DNA from: a virus
Strand: one strand, 5' to 3'
IMG/VR virus record: IMGVR_UViG_3300027777_001479
Span: 1 to 63,406 of that record
DNA length: 63,406 nucleotides
The notes beneath the pieces were generated by a model. That model ran no database searches. It was given only the letters and a program-made list of their open reading frames with translations, and was not told where the DNA came from. Made by a program: the position numbers and the translations under genes. Positions 42,372 through 51,781 of the stretch are shown one piece after another. Every line of letters begins with the position of its first letter. Position 1 is the stretch's first letter.

Positions 42372-43346
42372 ATGAAAAAAGCATTTATTACAGGCATAAA
42401 TGGACAAGATGGTTCATATTTATCGGAATATCTTTTAGGGTTAGGATATGAAGTTCATGGAATAATTAGAAGAAATTCAGTTTCTGAAAACCAACAAAGT
42501 AGATTTACTGATGAAATTAGAAATAAATTACACATTTATTATGGAGATCTTTTAGATCAAGGTAGTTTAGAGAGATTGTTAAGTGATATACAACCAGATG
42601 AAATCTACAATTTAGCGGCTCAAAGCCACGTTAGAATTAGTTACGATATTCCACAATTTACCGTTCAAACAAACGCAATAGGTGTTATTAATATTTTAGA
42701 GGCATATCGAAGATCTTGTCCTCAATCCAGATTTTATCAAGCAAGTTCGTCTGAAATGTTTGGTAGCTCAGTGGATAAAGATGGGTATCAAAGAGAATCC
42801 ACACCTATGACTCCAGTATCACCATATGGTTGTTCAAAAGTGTTTGGGTATAACATCGTAAGAAACTACAGAAATGCATATAAATTACACGCATCTAATG
42901 GAATTTTATTTAATCATGAATCCCCAAGAAGAGGTTCTAATTTTGTTACAAATAAAGTAGTTAAAACTGCGGTAGAAATTAAATTAGGATTAACAAATCA
43001 ATTAGTTTTGGGTAATATGGACTCTTATAGAGATTGGGGACATTCAAAAGATTATGTTAGGGCAATGCACTTAATAATAAATAACGACACTCCTGATGAT
43101 TTTGTTGTATCAACAATGATTACTCACTCAGTTAGAAATATGGTAGAGTACGTTTTTAATAAATTAGAATTAGATTATTCAAAATATGTAAGCCAAGACC
43201 ATAAGTTCACTAGACCAGAAGAACTTGATTATTTAAAAGGGGATTCAACAAAAATTAGAACCCAATTGGGGTGGGAGCCTGAATATACTTTTGAGACTAT
43301 GTTAGATGAGATGGTAGAATATTGGCTTAATTTTTTTAAAAAATAA
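42372..43346 (+). CDS. gmd: GDP-mannose 4,6-dehydratase
   Basis: A 324-residue short-chain dehydrogenase. ITGINGQDGSYLSEYL (G8-x-x-G11-x-x-G14) binds NADP, with R33-R34 nearby for its phosphate. The active site has S126/S127-E128 and Y152-x-x-x-K156. RGSNFVTNK and GNMDSYRDWGHSKDYV are diagnostic for Gmd. It turns GDP-mannose into GDP-4-keto-6-deoxymannose, the precursor of GDP-fucose, GDP-rhamnose and GDP-perosamine. No epimerase/reductase (GMER) gene is in the window, so the second step must come from the host or elsewhere in the genome. It ends the sugar operon. Confidence 0.92.
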   Translation: MKKAFITGINGQDGSYLSEYLLGLGYEVHGIIRRNSVSENQQSRFTDEIRNKLHIYYGDLLDQGSLERLLSDIQPDEIYNLAAQSHVRISYDIPQFTVQTNAIGVINILEAYRRSCPQSRFYQASSSEMFGSSVDKDGYQRESTPMTPVSPYGCSKVFGYNIVRNYRNAYKLHASNGILFNHESPRRGSNFVTNKVVKTAVEIKLGLTNQLVLGNMDSYRDWGHSKDYVRAMHLIINNDTPDDFVVSTMITHSVRNMVEYVFNKLELDYSKYVSQDHKFTRPEELDYLKGDSTKIRTQLGWEPEYTFETMLDEMVEYWLNFFKK

Positions 43347-43425
43347 TAGGTATAACGTTTTTAAAATCAAGTTTGAGACAAAGAATTTATAACCAAGAAT
43401 CAAATAAAAGATTCGTTAAATAAAT

Positions 43426-44163
43426 ATGACAAGAAGAAAACCAACCCCTCCTATTGAGGAACAAACAAACAAACCATTAACCAAAAAAGATTATATTAAT
43501 TCAGTAATAAAAAGAAAAAGTAAAAGTAAATTTTTAACTGAAAATCAAAAAGATTATTACGACATATTAATATCAAAACAGATAACCATATGTTCAGGAC
43601 CTGCTGGCGTTGGTAAATCATATATCGCAATGAAAGCGGCTGTTGATTTACTAATGGAAACAAACAATGGGTATGAAAAAATTATTATTGTTAGACCAGC
43701 GGTAGAAGCCGAAGAAAAATTAGGTAGTCTTCCAGGAAATTTAGAAGAAAAATTAGATCCGTATATATTTCCGTCATATTATCTTTTAAATAAAATAATT
43801 GGAAAAGAATCGAGAGAAAAATTAAAGGATGCTGAAATCATCGAAGTTTTTGCTTTGGCTTATATGAGAGGAATGAACATTGATAATTCAATTTTAATAT
43901 TTGAGGAAGCTCAGAACGCAACTCCAAATCAAATGAAATTACTATTGACAAGAATTGGGTATAATAGTAAATTCTTTATATCTGGTGATTTGGAACAAAC
44001 CGATAGATATAAAGACAAAAAACAATCGGGTCTTTATGACGCATTACAAAGATTTAGTGGTATTGATGATATTGGTGTTTATGATTTTAGAAATGCCAAA
44101 AACGTTAGAAACCCATTAATTTCAAAAATATTAGAAAAATACGACGATGAGAATAGGAATTGA
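43426..44163 (+). CDS. phoH: PhoH-like ATPase
   Basis: A 245-residue P-loop ATPase of the PhoH family, widespread in marine and freshwater phages. Walker A: CSGPAGVGKSYIAMKAA (G58-x4-GK-S65). KIIIVRPAVEAEEKLGSLPG is the PhoH motif near residue 90. Walker B: SILIFEEAQNATPNQMK near residue 150. ISGDLEQTD follows. The N-terminal 35 residues are basic and disordered. The enzymatic role in phages is not settled; RNA-related work is suspected. It overlaps the next gene by 17 bases. Confidence 0.92.
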   Translation: MTRRKPTPPIEEQTNKPLTKKDYINSVIKRKSKSKFLTENQKDYYDILISKQITICSGPAGVGKSYIAMKAAVDLLMETNNGYEKIIIVRPAVEAEEKLGSLPGNLEEKLDPYIFPSYYLLNKIIGKESREKLKDAEIIEVFALAYMRGMNIDNSILIFEEAQNATPNQMKLLLTRIGYNSKFFISGDLEQTDRYKDKKQSGLYDALQRFSGIDDIGVYDFRNAKNVRNPLISKILEKYDDENRN

Positions 44164-44809
44164 TATTAATGGTGTGTTAAGAGACACAATAGGAAAATTT
44201 GAACAATTGTATGAAAAACATTTAATTGATAAAGAAGAAGATCAATTTTTGGGACAAACATATGAATTGGATGTGTCAGGGAATACTGAACTAATTGAAT
44301 CTTCAAAAGAAATTTTTGAATATAAAAAAATATCGGATGTTACAAGTCTTGATTTATTCGGTCATTTTGCGTTTCAAAACAAAGAAGAACTTTTCAACTT
44401 TATGTATGAAGAATACGCAATGGAATTGTTTGGTCATGCTCCGTCGACAGAGATGACCACATTTAACATTTTAAATGATTTATATCACGAATTAAGGGAT
44501 GAAAACGAATTGTTAATTGTTTCAAGTGAGATTGGAAAATCAAAACCATCATCTCTTTTCTTTTTATCCAAATTTGGTTGTTTATTGGAAAAAGTAGTTT
44601 TTTTTGGTGAAATAACTAAAAATAATATGTGGGATCAAGTAGACATTTTACTTACAGCAGACCCTGGCTTATTATTAGAAAAACAAGTAGGAAAAATTGT
44701 TGTTAAATATAACACAATCTACAATAAACACATTTCTTCAGAACTCGAAATATCTTCACTTTCTGAGTTTCAAGAAATAATTAAAAATTTAAAACATAAT
44801 GCTGTTTAG
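44147..44809 (+). CDS. HAD-like protein with altered first motif
   Basis: A 220-residue protein resembling the phage/bacterial 5'-nucleotidase-like HADs. Motif I reads IGIDINGVLRDT: D6 is present, but the second Asp (general acid/base) is Asn at position 8. Later parts (ELLIVSSEIGKSKPSSLFFL; VDILLTADPGLLL) match motifs II and IV. An N in place of the second D usually weakens phosphatase action, so it may be a binding protein or a specialised enzyme. It overlaps PhoH by 17 bases and the next gene by 11. Confidence 0.65.
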   Translation: MRIGIDINGVLRDTIGKFEQLYEKHLIDKEEDQFLGQTYELDVSGNTELIESSKEIFEYKKISDVTSLDLFGHFAFQNKEELFNFMYEEYAMELFGHAPSTEMTTFNILNDLYHELRDENELLIVSSEIGKSKPSSLFFLSKFGCLLEKVVFFGEITKNNMWDQVDILLTADPGLLLEKQVGKIVVKYNTIYNKHISSELEISSLSEFQEIIKNLKHNAV

Positions 44810-45056
44810 TCTTTTTGGTGAAAATTACTACCTAGATTTAGATAAAATTGAAAAAGAAGTTGAGTTGTCAAACACCACAGGAGAAAGTCAATTTCATTTA
44901 ATAAAATATGAAATGGTAAAAATGATGGTAGAAACAATTCTTACAGAATCAGAACCTGTTGATGAAAAGTTGGGACCTAGTAATAGTGAACTCACAATAC
45001 CATTTAAAATTTCTTTCAATACTTTAAGAGTTAAAAACATAATAAATAAACTATAA
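44799..45056 (+). CDS. Hypothetical 85-residue protein
   Basis: A short charged protein (LFSLFGENYYLDLDKIEKEV; MVKMMVETILTESE). No family is recognised. It overlaps the HAD-like gene by 11 bases and lies eight bases before the next transferase, so it is expressed with them. Probably a small phage accessory protein. Confidence 0.5.
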   Translation: MLFSLFGENYYLDLDKIEKEVELSNTTGESQFHLIKYEMVKMMVETILTESEPVDEKLGPSNSELTIPFKISFNTLRVKNIINKL

Positions 45057-45064
45057 ATAAAAAC

Positions 45065-46123
45065 ATGAACAACGATCAATTTGACAAATTAGAAAGGTCC
45101 ATAAATAACATGAAAGAAAAACTTTCAAGGATTTATTTTATGGCACAAGACACAAAAGGAAATGTAAAAGCATCTGTTAGATACATCTATCAGATGGCAA
45201 TGACTTTGAAGAAGAATGGTTATAATGCCATTATATTACATGAAAAACCTGATTATTTTGGGGTATCATCTTGGATGGGTGAAGAATACATGACAGAACT
45301 TGATCATAGATCCATTGAAGGAACAAGTTTGGAGATTTCTCCTGATGATTTAATTATCATTCCTGAGATTTATGGTTTTGTAATGGATCAAATTACAAAA
45401 CTACCTTGTGGTAAAATTGTATTAAGTCAGGCATTTGACCATATTTTTGAAACATTACAACCAGGACAATCTTGGAATCAATTAGGTTTCTACAAATGTA
45501 TTACTACATCAAACAAACAAAAAGAACTAATTGAATCTGTTATGAGAAATGTATCAATAGATGTTATTGAACCATGTATTTCTGACAATTTCAAAAAGAA
45601 TGAATTTCCACCAAAAACAATTATTAATATTCACACAAGAGACCCAAGAGACACGGCAAATTTAATTAAAAGTTTTTATATTAAATTTCCACAATACAGA
45701 TGGATCACTTTTAGAGACTTAAGAGGTTTAAGTGAAATTGAATTTGCTGATGCGATGAAAGATAGTTTTGTTTCTATTTGGGTCGATCAAACAAGTTCTT
45801 TTGGAACATTTCCACTTGAATCAATGAAAATGGGTATTCCAGTATTAGGATTAGTTCCTGATATTACACCTTCTTGGATGAACGAAGATAATGGTCTTTG
45901 GGTTAATAATAAAACAATCATTATTGACGTATTGTCAGACTTTATTCAAAATTGGTTAGAGGACAACTTAAATCCAACTTTATTTGAACAAATGGAAAAA
46001 ACTATGGAAACAATTAGTACGGTCGAAAAATTTGAAAATGATACTATTAAATTATTTTCAGAAATTTTTGAAAAACGTATAGCTTCTTTTGAAGATCAAC
46101 TTTCTAAATTTGAAACAATTTAA
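45065..46123 (+). CDS. GT-B glycosyltransferase-like protein
   Basis: A 352-residue protein with a helical first 30 residues and then a GT-B plan: IYFMAQDTKGNVKASVRYIYQM, IINIHTRDPRDTANLIKSFY near residue 190, and WVDQTSSFGTFPLESMKMGIPVLG near residue 240, which matches the donor-binding region of GT4 enzymes. The Glu in FPLES fills the family's conserved position. A TATAAATA sequence lies at 45052-45059 just before the ATG. Acceptor unknown. Confidence 0.65.
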   Translation: MNNDQFDKLERSINNMKEKLSRIYFMAQDTKGNVKASVRYIYQMAMTLKKNGYNAIILHEKPDYFGVSSWMGEEYMTELDHRSIEGTSLEISPDDLIIIPEIYGFVMDQITKLPCGKIVLSQAFDHIFETLQPGQSWNQLGFYKCITTSNKQKELIESVMRNVSIDVIEPCISDNFKKNEFPPKTIINIHTRDPRDTANLIKSFYIKFPQYRWITFRDLRGLSEIEFADAMKDSFVSIWVDQTSSFGTFPLESMKMGIPVLGLVPDITPSWMNEDNGLWVNNKTIIIDVLSDFIQNWLEDNLNPTLFEQMEKTMETISTVEKFENDTIKLFSEIFEKRIASFEDQLSKFETI

Positions 46124-46125
46124 TT

Positions 46126-46932
46126 ATGAACACAAAAAACACAATATCTATTATTTTACCGATTAAATCGGGAAAAGCGATTGGGTTCGAGGACTTTTTT
46201 GATAAGTGCATCCAATCAGTTAAAAATCAAAAAGAATATGTAAATGAACTTATCATTGTACATGGAGATGAAGACCTTTTAAAAAATCATTTAACTTCAT
46301 ACAACTTTGAAGGTTTAAATGTTATTTTTGAAACTTGGTCTGATCAACCAAATTTCGCTAAACAAGTTAATCACGGAGTTGAAATTGCAACTTCTAACTG
46401 GTGTTCTATTTTGGAGTTTGACGATGAGTATTCAAACATTTGGTTTAAAAACGCATTAAATTACATGGACATTTATAAAGATGTTCACGCATTTTTACCA
46501 ATCGTTGTAGATGTAGACGAAAAATTGGTTTTTGCTGGATTTACAAATGAAGCAACATTTGCGGCAAATATATCTTCCGATATTGGGATTTTGACAAATG
46601 AAACATTACAAACATTCCAAAATTTCCAAACATCAGGTATGGTTTTCAAAAAAGAAAAATATCAAGAAATTGGTGGAATGAAATCAAATTTAAAGTTAAC
46701 TTTTGGATATGAATTGTTTTTACGTTTGACACACAATTCAGCTAAAATTATGACAATTCCAAGAATTGGTTACAAACACATGAATTTGAGAGAGGGATCA
46801 ATTTTTTGGAATTACAAAAATGGTGAAAACAAAATGAACCAAGATGAAGCTAGATTTTGGATTGAGACTGCGAAAAAAGAATACCTGTTCTCAACCGAGA
46901 GAGAAATAAATTACGAACCTCAAGAAGTTTAA
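46126..46932 (+). CDS. GT2 glycosyltransferase
   Basis: A 268-residue GT-A enzyme: ISIILPIKSGKAIGFEDFFD near the start, NELIIVHGDEDLL, and CSILEFDDEYSNIWF near residue 94 (the D-D metal motif). QTSGMVFKKEKYQEIGGM is the usual acceptor-side block. It lies two bases after the previous transferase, and its stop overlaps the next start (TAATG). It is the last transferase before the late sigma gene. Confidence 0.8.
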   Translation: MNTKNTISIILPIKSGKAIGFEDFFDKCIQSVKNQKEYVNELIIVHGDEDLLKNHLTSYNFEGLNVIFETWSDQPNFAKQVNHGVEIATSNWCSILEFDDEYSNIWFKNALNYMDIYKDVHAFLPIVVDVDEKLVFAGFTNEATFAANISSDIGILTNETLQTFQNFQTSGMVFKKEKYQEIGGMKSNLKLTFGYELFLRLTHNSAKIMTIPRIGYKHMNLREGSIFWNYKNGENKMNQDEARFWIETAKKEYLFSTEREINYEPQEV

Positions 46933-47675
46933 TGTCTATTAATGAAAATGAGATAGTAGTTGAAAAGAAAAAGAAAGGTAGAAAACCAACATCTAATAAT
47001 TATTTTGATGAAAGAGAAGAAACGGCGGTTAGAAATTTTTTAATCGCCGAATCTTATGAAGAAAAAAATAAGATTTACAACGAGTTTTTAAAAGAACCTT
47101 TAGATAAGATGATATCTTCAATAATTAGAAGATATAAATTGTATAGGAAAGACATGAACTACGAAGAGATACATGTGGATACACATTCATTTCTTATGAC
47201 AAAAATAGACAAGTTCAAACCATCGAAAGAAAAAAAGGCTTATTCTTATTTTGGGACTATTTGTAAAAACTATCTTATGGGTCAAATTATGAAAGACCAA
47301 AAAGAAATGAACAGAAAGATATCATATGAAGATATTTCTTCTGATTTATGTAATAGAGAAGAAATGTCATACACCATAGATGAAGATATATTAAGTTCAG
47401 AATACATTATAAAAAAATTTTTAGAAAAATTAAAAGAAGATATTGATAATGTTGACATTGATGAGCAAGAACATAAATTAGGTGCGGCAATATACGATCT
47501 TTTTGAGAACTATGGAACAATTTTTCCTGACACTAACAATAATAAATTTAATAAAAATATTATTTTGTTTGAATTAAGGGAAATGACAAATCTTTCAACA
47601 AAAGAAATTAGAAATTCAATAAAAAAATATAAAAAATTGTATTTTGATTTGATACAAGAATTAGTTAAGACTTAA
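46932..47675 (+). CDS. T4 gp55-like late sigma factor
   Basis: A 247-residue protein with the layout of T4-type late sigma factors: an N-terminal basic tail (KKKKGRKPTSNNYF), a region-2-like core (DKMISSIIRRYKLYRKDMNYEE, then KAYSYFGTICKNYLMGQIM), and a C-terminal helix-turn-helix-like end (REMTNLSTKEIRNSIKKYKKL). gp55 directs host RNA polymerase to late promoters with the gp33/gp45 partners, which are not in this window. It is followed by structural genes that may be under its control. Confidence 0.78.
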   Translation: MSINENEIVVEKKKKGRKPTSNNYFDEREETAVRNFLIAESYEEKNKIYNEFLKEPLDKMISSIIRRYKLYRKDMNYEEIHVDTHSFLMTKIDKFKPSKEKKAYSYFGTICKNYLMGQIMKDQKEMNRKISYEDISSDLCNREEMSYTIDEDILSSEYIIKKFLEKLKEDIDNVDIDEQEHKLGAAIYDLFENYGTIFPDTNNNKFNKNIILFELREMTNLSTKEIRNSIKKYKKLYFDLIQELVKT

Positions 47676-47682
47676 TATTTAT
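47676..47682 (+). promoter_or_regulatory. TATTTAT motif upstream of 123-aa gene
   Basis: TTAATATTTATTAATC directly before the ATG at 47688; it lies right after the sigma gene stop. Confidence 0.35.
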
Positions 47683-47687
47683 TAATC

Positions 47688-48059
47688 ATGGCAAGACCAC
47701 CAAAAAAAGAAATTAACTTAAGTAAAGAATCAATGTTATCTTTGATGCAAGAAATCTATAATGAACTTGTGGAACAAAGAAATACCGCCATCAGAATTCA
47801 AAATAAAATGTTAACAATGATGAAGGAACCAGAAGATATGACTCTTATTGGTCCTGTTATTGAAAAACAACAAAAAATCATCAATGATTGTGTGGAGAAA
47901 AAATTAACCCTTTCAAAATTACAAGCACAAATTTGGCAAAAAAATACCGAAAAAGAAGAGGATTTTAAATTGTCTGATTTGGATATCGATGATGAAACTT
48001 TTCAAAATTTATTGAAAAAAGACATAAGTAATGATGGTACATATAAAATGAAAAAATAA
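47688..48059 (+). CDS. Small coiled-coil phage protein
   Basis: A 123-residue helical protein starting with a basic MARPPKKEINLSKESMLSLM and continuing with a long amphipathic helix (EIYNELVEQRNTAIRIQNKM; EKQQKIINDCVEKKLTLSKL). Its end is acidic (LSDLDIDDETFQNLLKK). It is the first gene of the baseplate/virion operon. A small terminase or assembly chaperone role is possible, but nothing specific is seen. Confidence 0.55.
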   Translation: MARPPKKEINLSKESMLSLMQEIYNELVEQRNTAIRIQNKMLTMMKEPEDMTLIGPVIEKQQKIINDCVEKKLTLSKLQAQIWQKNTEKEEDFKLSDLDIDDETFQNLLKKDISNDGTYKMKK

Positions 48060-48065
48060 CACAAT

Positions 48066-49994
48066 ATGGCAGTTGATATTGATAACGAATTAAAAAAAGC
48101 GGCAAATAAAACTAATGTTTATAAAACCTATAAACAATATAAAAAAGGTTACGAAGATCTAAAAAAGAAAGCCGGAAATTCACAAGAAAAGTCGAATAAA
48201 TATGTTTCGAATCAATTGGGTGATTTTGTTAAGTGGAGAAAAAAACATACCGCAAACGCAAAAACTTTTACCGATGAATTAATTACACAATTAAAAGAAA
48301 TAAAAGGATCAGGTCTTGAAACAGATACTTTTATCAAAAGAGTTTTTGTAAATTCACTGAAAAAAATAAAACCAGAAGTTAAAAATTTAATTATTGAAAC
48401 TGTTAAGTCGGCATTGGCTTGTAGTAATGTGCAAGGATATCAATTTAACACAACATATTATATTCCGGTTAAATCTGTGGATTTGTTTGGTGTTTTAGAA
48501 TCTTCTATTGATGACAGAATTGGAAAATTATTCTATGAAGAAAAACCCGTACAATATGGTGTATTTCCTTTTTCAATGAATCGAGAATTATATGATAGAA
48601 CTCAAAACTTAAATCAACCATATTCGTCTGTTGCTGGTAATAATTATGTGGGAACATCTTTTCAAAATTTATTTGATATTTCTTATATTGATTCATATGT
48701 TGATCCAGTTACATCTCAAACAATACAAGGAAGTTTTTTCAAAGTAGATTTAAAACCAAGAACAAATTTTCCAACTATAGATGAATTTTTAAATGACTAC
48801 TATAGTTCAATCGACATATTAAATTATAAAACTTTTTTTACCAATTTAGTTGATTACGTTACGGGAGCAATTTCTTTTGGTAGAGGTGATGGTAAATTGA
48901 AATTAGAATCGATTCAAAAATCTTTATTGATTATGCAAAGAGTTTTAGGACTTTGTTCTGATTCGAATAAAGAAATAAACGTGGGTGGAACATCTAAAGT
49001 TTCTGAAATTGATAATGTAGATGAATCATTTTATGAGTTTAATGATATTGATTTAAGAATTATTAATCAAATAACTTCCGATATAAAATTAGGTGTTATT
49101 GAGTTTGAGGAATGTGATAATGTAAAATTACCAATGAACTTAGATGCGGTATTAACAGCATTAGACGATTTACAATTTAATGAGGACACTTCGGATATTA
49201 ACGAGATAAATGCAGCATTAGGTATTATATATCCTGTAGTTGATGATGATGCGACTTATAAATTATCGGTGGATGAAGGGTTTTTTGAACAATTTGTAAA
49301 AGCATTAGTAAATACTGTTTTATCACCTAAAGCGGTTTTACCAATTATGATATCTGCAGGAATGTTAAATCAACCAATATTTAATCAAATTGATAACATC
49401 CAAGATTTTTTAAAAAAGTTTAAAAATTTTTTCAATGAGTTTTTAACAAAAGTTTCCGCAATATTTACAAAAGCAGTTTTTAATGAATTAAAAAAAGAAA
49501 TAAAAGCTCTTGTTGCATTATTACTAAAAGATATTACGGACGAAAAAAAGAAAAAAAATTATCAGATGATTTTATCTATTGTAGCTTTAATACCCGCTCT
49601 GGTGAAAGTTGTTAAAGATTTTAGAGAATGTAAGAGTGTTCTTGATGAGTTATTACAATTATTAAATATTGGTGTTAAAAAACGATTGGATAAATTAAAA
49701 GAATCCGGATCAGATTTACCTCTACCTTTATTATTATCTGCAAAACTTTTAGATGGGTATTCGCCGACAAGATCATTTTTAAATACCGTTCAAAATTTAC
49801 AAGAATTAGGAATTCCAACAGGACCGATGCCAGACGGTAGTCCAAATAAATTTTTAGCCTCAATTAAAGCGATGATTGATGGAAATTCTCAAGAAATTGC
49901 TGAAAATGGAAAAGTTGCAATAGGAATAGGCCCATTAACAATTACTCCAGCGGGGATTACAATACCAAAAGACGCATATGGAAAATTCATTTAA
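48066..49994 (+). CDS. Large virion protein, probably baseplate or tail
   Basis: A 642-residue protein. Residues 1-90 are basic and helical. Residues 130-270 are a mixed domain with VQGYQFNTTYYIPVKSVDLF and RNFPTIDEFLN-like pieces. Residues 420-560 form a long helical region, including ILSIVALIPALVKVVKDF. The Gly/Ile-rich end (KVAIGIGPLTITPAGITIP) is of the type seen in baseplate hub proteins. It precedes the gp5-like gene with one small gene between, so a hub or wedge role is likely. No exact T4 match is claimed. Confidence 0.6.
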   Translation: MAVDIDNELKKAANKTNVYKTYKQYKKGYEDLKKKAGNSQEKSNKYVSNQLGDFVKWRKKHTANAKTFTDELITQLKEIKGSGLETDTFIKRVFVNSLKKIKPEVKNLIIETVKSALACSNVQGYQFNTTYYIPVKSVDLFGVLESSIDDRIGKLFYEEKPVQYGVFPFSMNRELYDRTQNLNQPYSSVAGNNYVGTSFQNLFDISYIDSYVDPVTSQTIQGSFFKVDLKPRTNFPTIDEFLNDYYSSIDILNYKTFFTNLVDYVTGAISFGRGDGKLKLESIQKSLLIMQRVLGLCSDSNKEINVGGTSKVSEIDNVDESFYEFNDIDLRIINQITSDIKLGVIEFEECDNVKLPMNLDAVLTALDDLQFNEDTSDINEINAALGIIYPVVDDDATYKLSVDEGFFEQFVKALVNTVLSPKAVLPIMISAGMLNQPIFNQIDNIQDFLKKFKNFFNEFLTKVSAIFTKAVFNELKKEIKALVALLLKDITDEKKKKNYQMILSIVALIPALVKVVKDFRECKSVLDELLQLLNIGVKKRLDKLKESGSDLPLPLLLSAKLLDGYSPTRSFLNTVQNLQELGIPTGPMPDGSPNKFLASIKAMIDGNSQEIAENGKVAIGIGPLTITPAGITIPKDAYGKFI

Positions 49995-50214
49995 TATTAA
50001 CGAAAAAAAAATAAAGGCAGGAGAAATACTTCTGATTATTAAAGAACATAAAGAAAGATCAAACAAAGATCTTCAGTTGGCAATGGATTTTATACAAGAA
50101 GATTTCAAAATAACAAAAGAGTCTTTGATAAAGTTGACACACCATTTAGATAAATTAGAAAACACTTATAATTTATTACATAAAGAATATTCAGATAGAA
50201 TTAAAATAAAATGA
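49978..50214 (+). CDS. Small helical protein between two baseplate genes
   Basis: A 78-residue, Lys/Glu-rich helical protein (KKIKAGEILLIIKEHKERSN; SLIKLTHHLDKLENTYNLLH). Its ATG lies 17 bases inside the previous gene, and its stop overlaps the gp5-like ATG (ATGA). Such coupling suggests a chaperone or accessory for its neighbours. No family is recognised. Confidence 0.6.
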   Translation: MENSFNINEKKIKAGEILLIIKEHKERSNKDLQLAMDFIQEDFKITKESLIKLTHHLDKLENTYNLLHKEYSDRIKIK

Positions 50215-51761
50215 ATGGAGATAAAAACATATTTCAAGGATTTGTAATAAATAATCAAGATCCTTTGATGCTTGGTAGAGTAAGAGCAGTCCCAATCGAT
50301 CAGGTTGAATCGGCTTTATTACCTGAAAATTGGAATCCTGAAAAAGATATTTGGACGGAAAAAGATCCTATAATTTATCTACCTCTTTTACCGTATTATA
50401 TTAGTCAAGTACCAGAAGTAGATGAATATATTCACATATTTTACTACAATAAAACACAAATAAACGATAATACCAAATTTTACATACAAGGCCCAATAAC
50501 AAGACCTCAAAATAATAAGTTTGAAAATTGGCACAACTCAGAATCAATGCTTGCTAGTGGTGTTTTCTTAAAACAAGCAAATAACATTAAAGACCCAATA
50601 AGTTTAGAACTAAAAGGTCAAACAAAAGGTATTTATCCTGAACCAGGAGATAATGCTTTATTAGGTAGAGGAACTGCTGATGTTGTCGTAAAAGAAAGTG
50701 AAGTTTTAATAAGGGCCGGAAAAAACATACCAACACAAACATCAAGTTTTAATTTACCAACACCAAGACAAAATAGGGGATTTTTACAAATATCAAACTT
50801 TGATTTAGAAAAAAAACAATTAGACCCAATTAAAAAAACATTATTTTCCAACAAACCACAATTAGTTAAAAAATTAATAGAATGGGAAATAACAACCGAG
50901 ATTCAAATTACAGGATTTACATCAGGAGGTGGAACAACAGGATCAACTTTTTACAATGGTAACATATCACTTTATTCGTTACTCCCTAAAGATAAAACTA
51001 AAAGTACTGAAATTAATATGAACACACCACTTGATCAATATAAAAGTGGCGTTGAATATAAATTAGAATTTACCGGTAAAACTCAAGATGAGGGTGTTAA
51101 AATAATTAACCAATTTATAAATGGAGTTAATAGTGGGAAGATAAATATTGATGGGTATGATCAATTTCCCTTAGAGAATGATTCAAGATTAGAAAAACAA
51201 TTTCCATTCTACTTTAGACCAACAAAAAACAATATAGACAAATTATCTTCTTCAGCATCCACAGATTTTAATATGGTTAATAATTTCTTTAAAAAAATCA
51301 AATTATTACCTTCAGACAGACAATTTGGAAGCGTATTGGTGTGGTCAAAAAATGTTGTTGGGGAACAATTAAGTTCAGATAAAATTACATTAAAACAAAG
51401 TATTTACACACCAAATCCTGTTTCATACGGAACTATGGCATCAGATTTTATTTATTTTCTTTCTCATAAAACAGATATACCTTCTAAATCAAAAATAAAT
51501 CTACAACCAAAAGAAACTTTGTATGGTATTGAACAAGAGTATTTTACACAAAATGTATTACCAAATACAGATCCAATGGTTAGAGGTAACGAATTAATGA
51601 AACTTTTAAGTTTAATTGTTCGATTTTTAGGGTCACATGTTCATAATATAAATGAAGCTCCAATTCCAATCGGAGTTGATGGAACTCAATTAGATGAAAT
51701 CAACAAAATCCTACAAGACGCAGATAATTCAATATTAAATCAAAATATTAGAATTAATTGA
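50211..51761 (+). CDS. gp5-like baseplate spike/hub protein
   Basis: A 516-residue protein. The N-terminus FQGFVINNQDPLMLGRVRAVP is the OB-fold start of T4 gp5 and related spike proteins ('D-P-x-x-x-G-R-V'). GIYPEPGDNALLGRGTADVV continues this domain. LSHKTDIPSKSKINL near residue 420 and VLPNTDPMVRGNELMKLLSL near residue 465, then FLGSHVHN, are blocks found in gp5-like proteins of environmental T4-like phages. No lysozyme domain with its E/D/T triad is evident. It likely forms the central spike under the tail tube. Confidence 0.75.
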   Translation: MNGDKNIFQGFVINNQDPLMLGRVRAVPIDQVESALLPENWNPEKDIWTEKDPIIYLPLLPYYISQVPEVDEYIHIFYYNKTQINDNTKFYIQGPITRPQNNKFENWHNSESMLASGVFLKQANNIKDPISLELKGQTKGIYPEPGDNALLGRGTADVVVKESEVLIRAGKNIPTQTSSFNLPTPRQNRGFLQISNFDLEKKQLDPIKKTLFSNKPQLVKKLIEWEITTEIQITGFTSGGGTTGSTFYNGNISLYSLLPKDKTKSTEINMNTPLDQYKSGVEYKLEFTGKTQDEGVKIINQFINGVNSGKINIDGYDQFPLENDSRLEKQFPFYFRPTKNNIDKLSSSASTDFNMVNNFFKKIKLLPSDRQFGSVLVWSKNVVGEQLSSDKITLKQSIYTPNPVSYGTMASDFIYFLSHKTDIPSKSKINLQPKETLYGIEQEYFTQNVLPNTDPMVRGNELMKLLSLIVRFLGSHVHNINEAPIPIGVDGTQLDEINKILQDADNSILNQNIRIN

Positions 51762-51768
51762 TATTTAT
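51762..51768 (+). promoter_or_regulatory. TATTTAT motif upstream of 489-aa virion gene
   Basis: Plus-strand TTGATATTTATAAAGAAAAA, 13 bases before the ATG at 51782. Confidence 0.4.
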
Positions 51769-51781
51769 AAAGAAAAAATAA

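Noticed and set aside
47688-48059. Small terminase subunit
   Set aside because: The size and coiled-coil fit, but there is no large terminase next to it and no specific motif, so the name is not supported.
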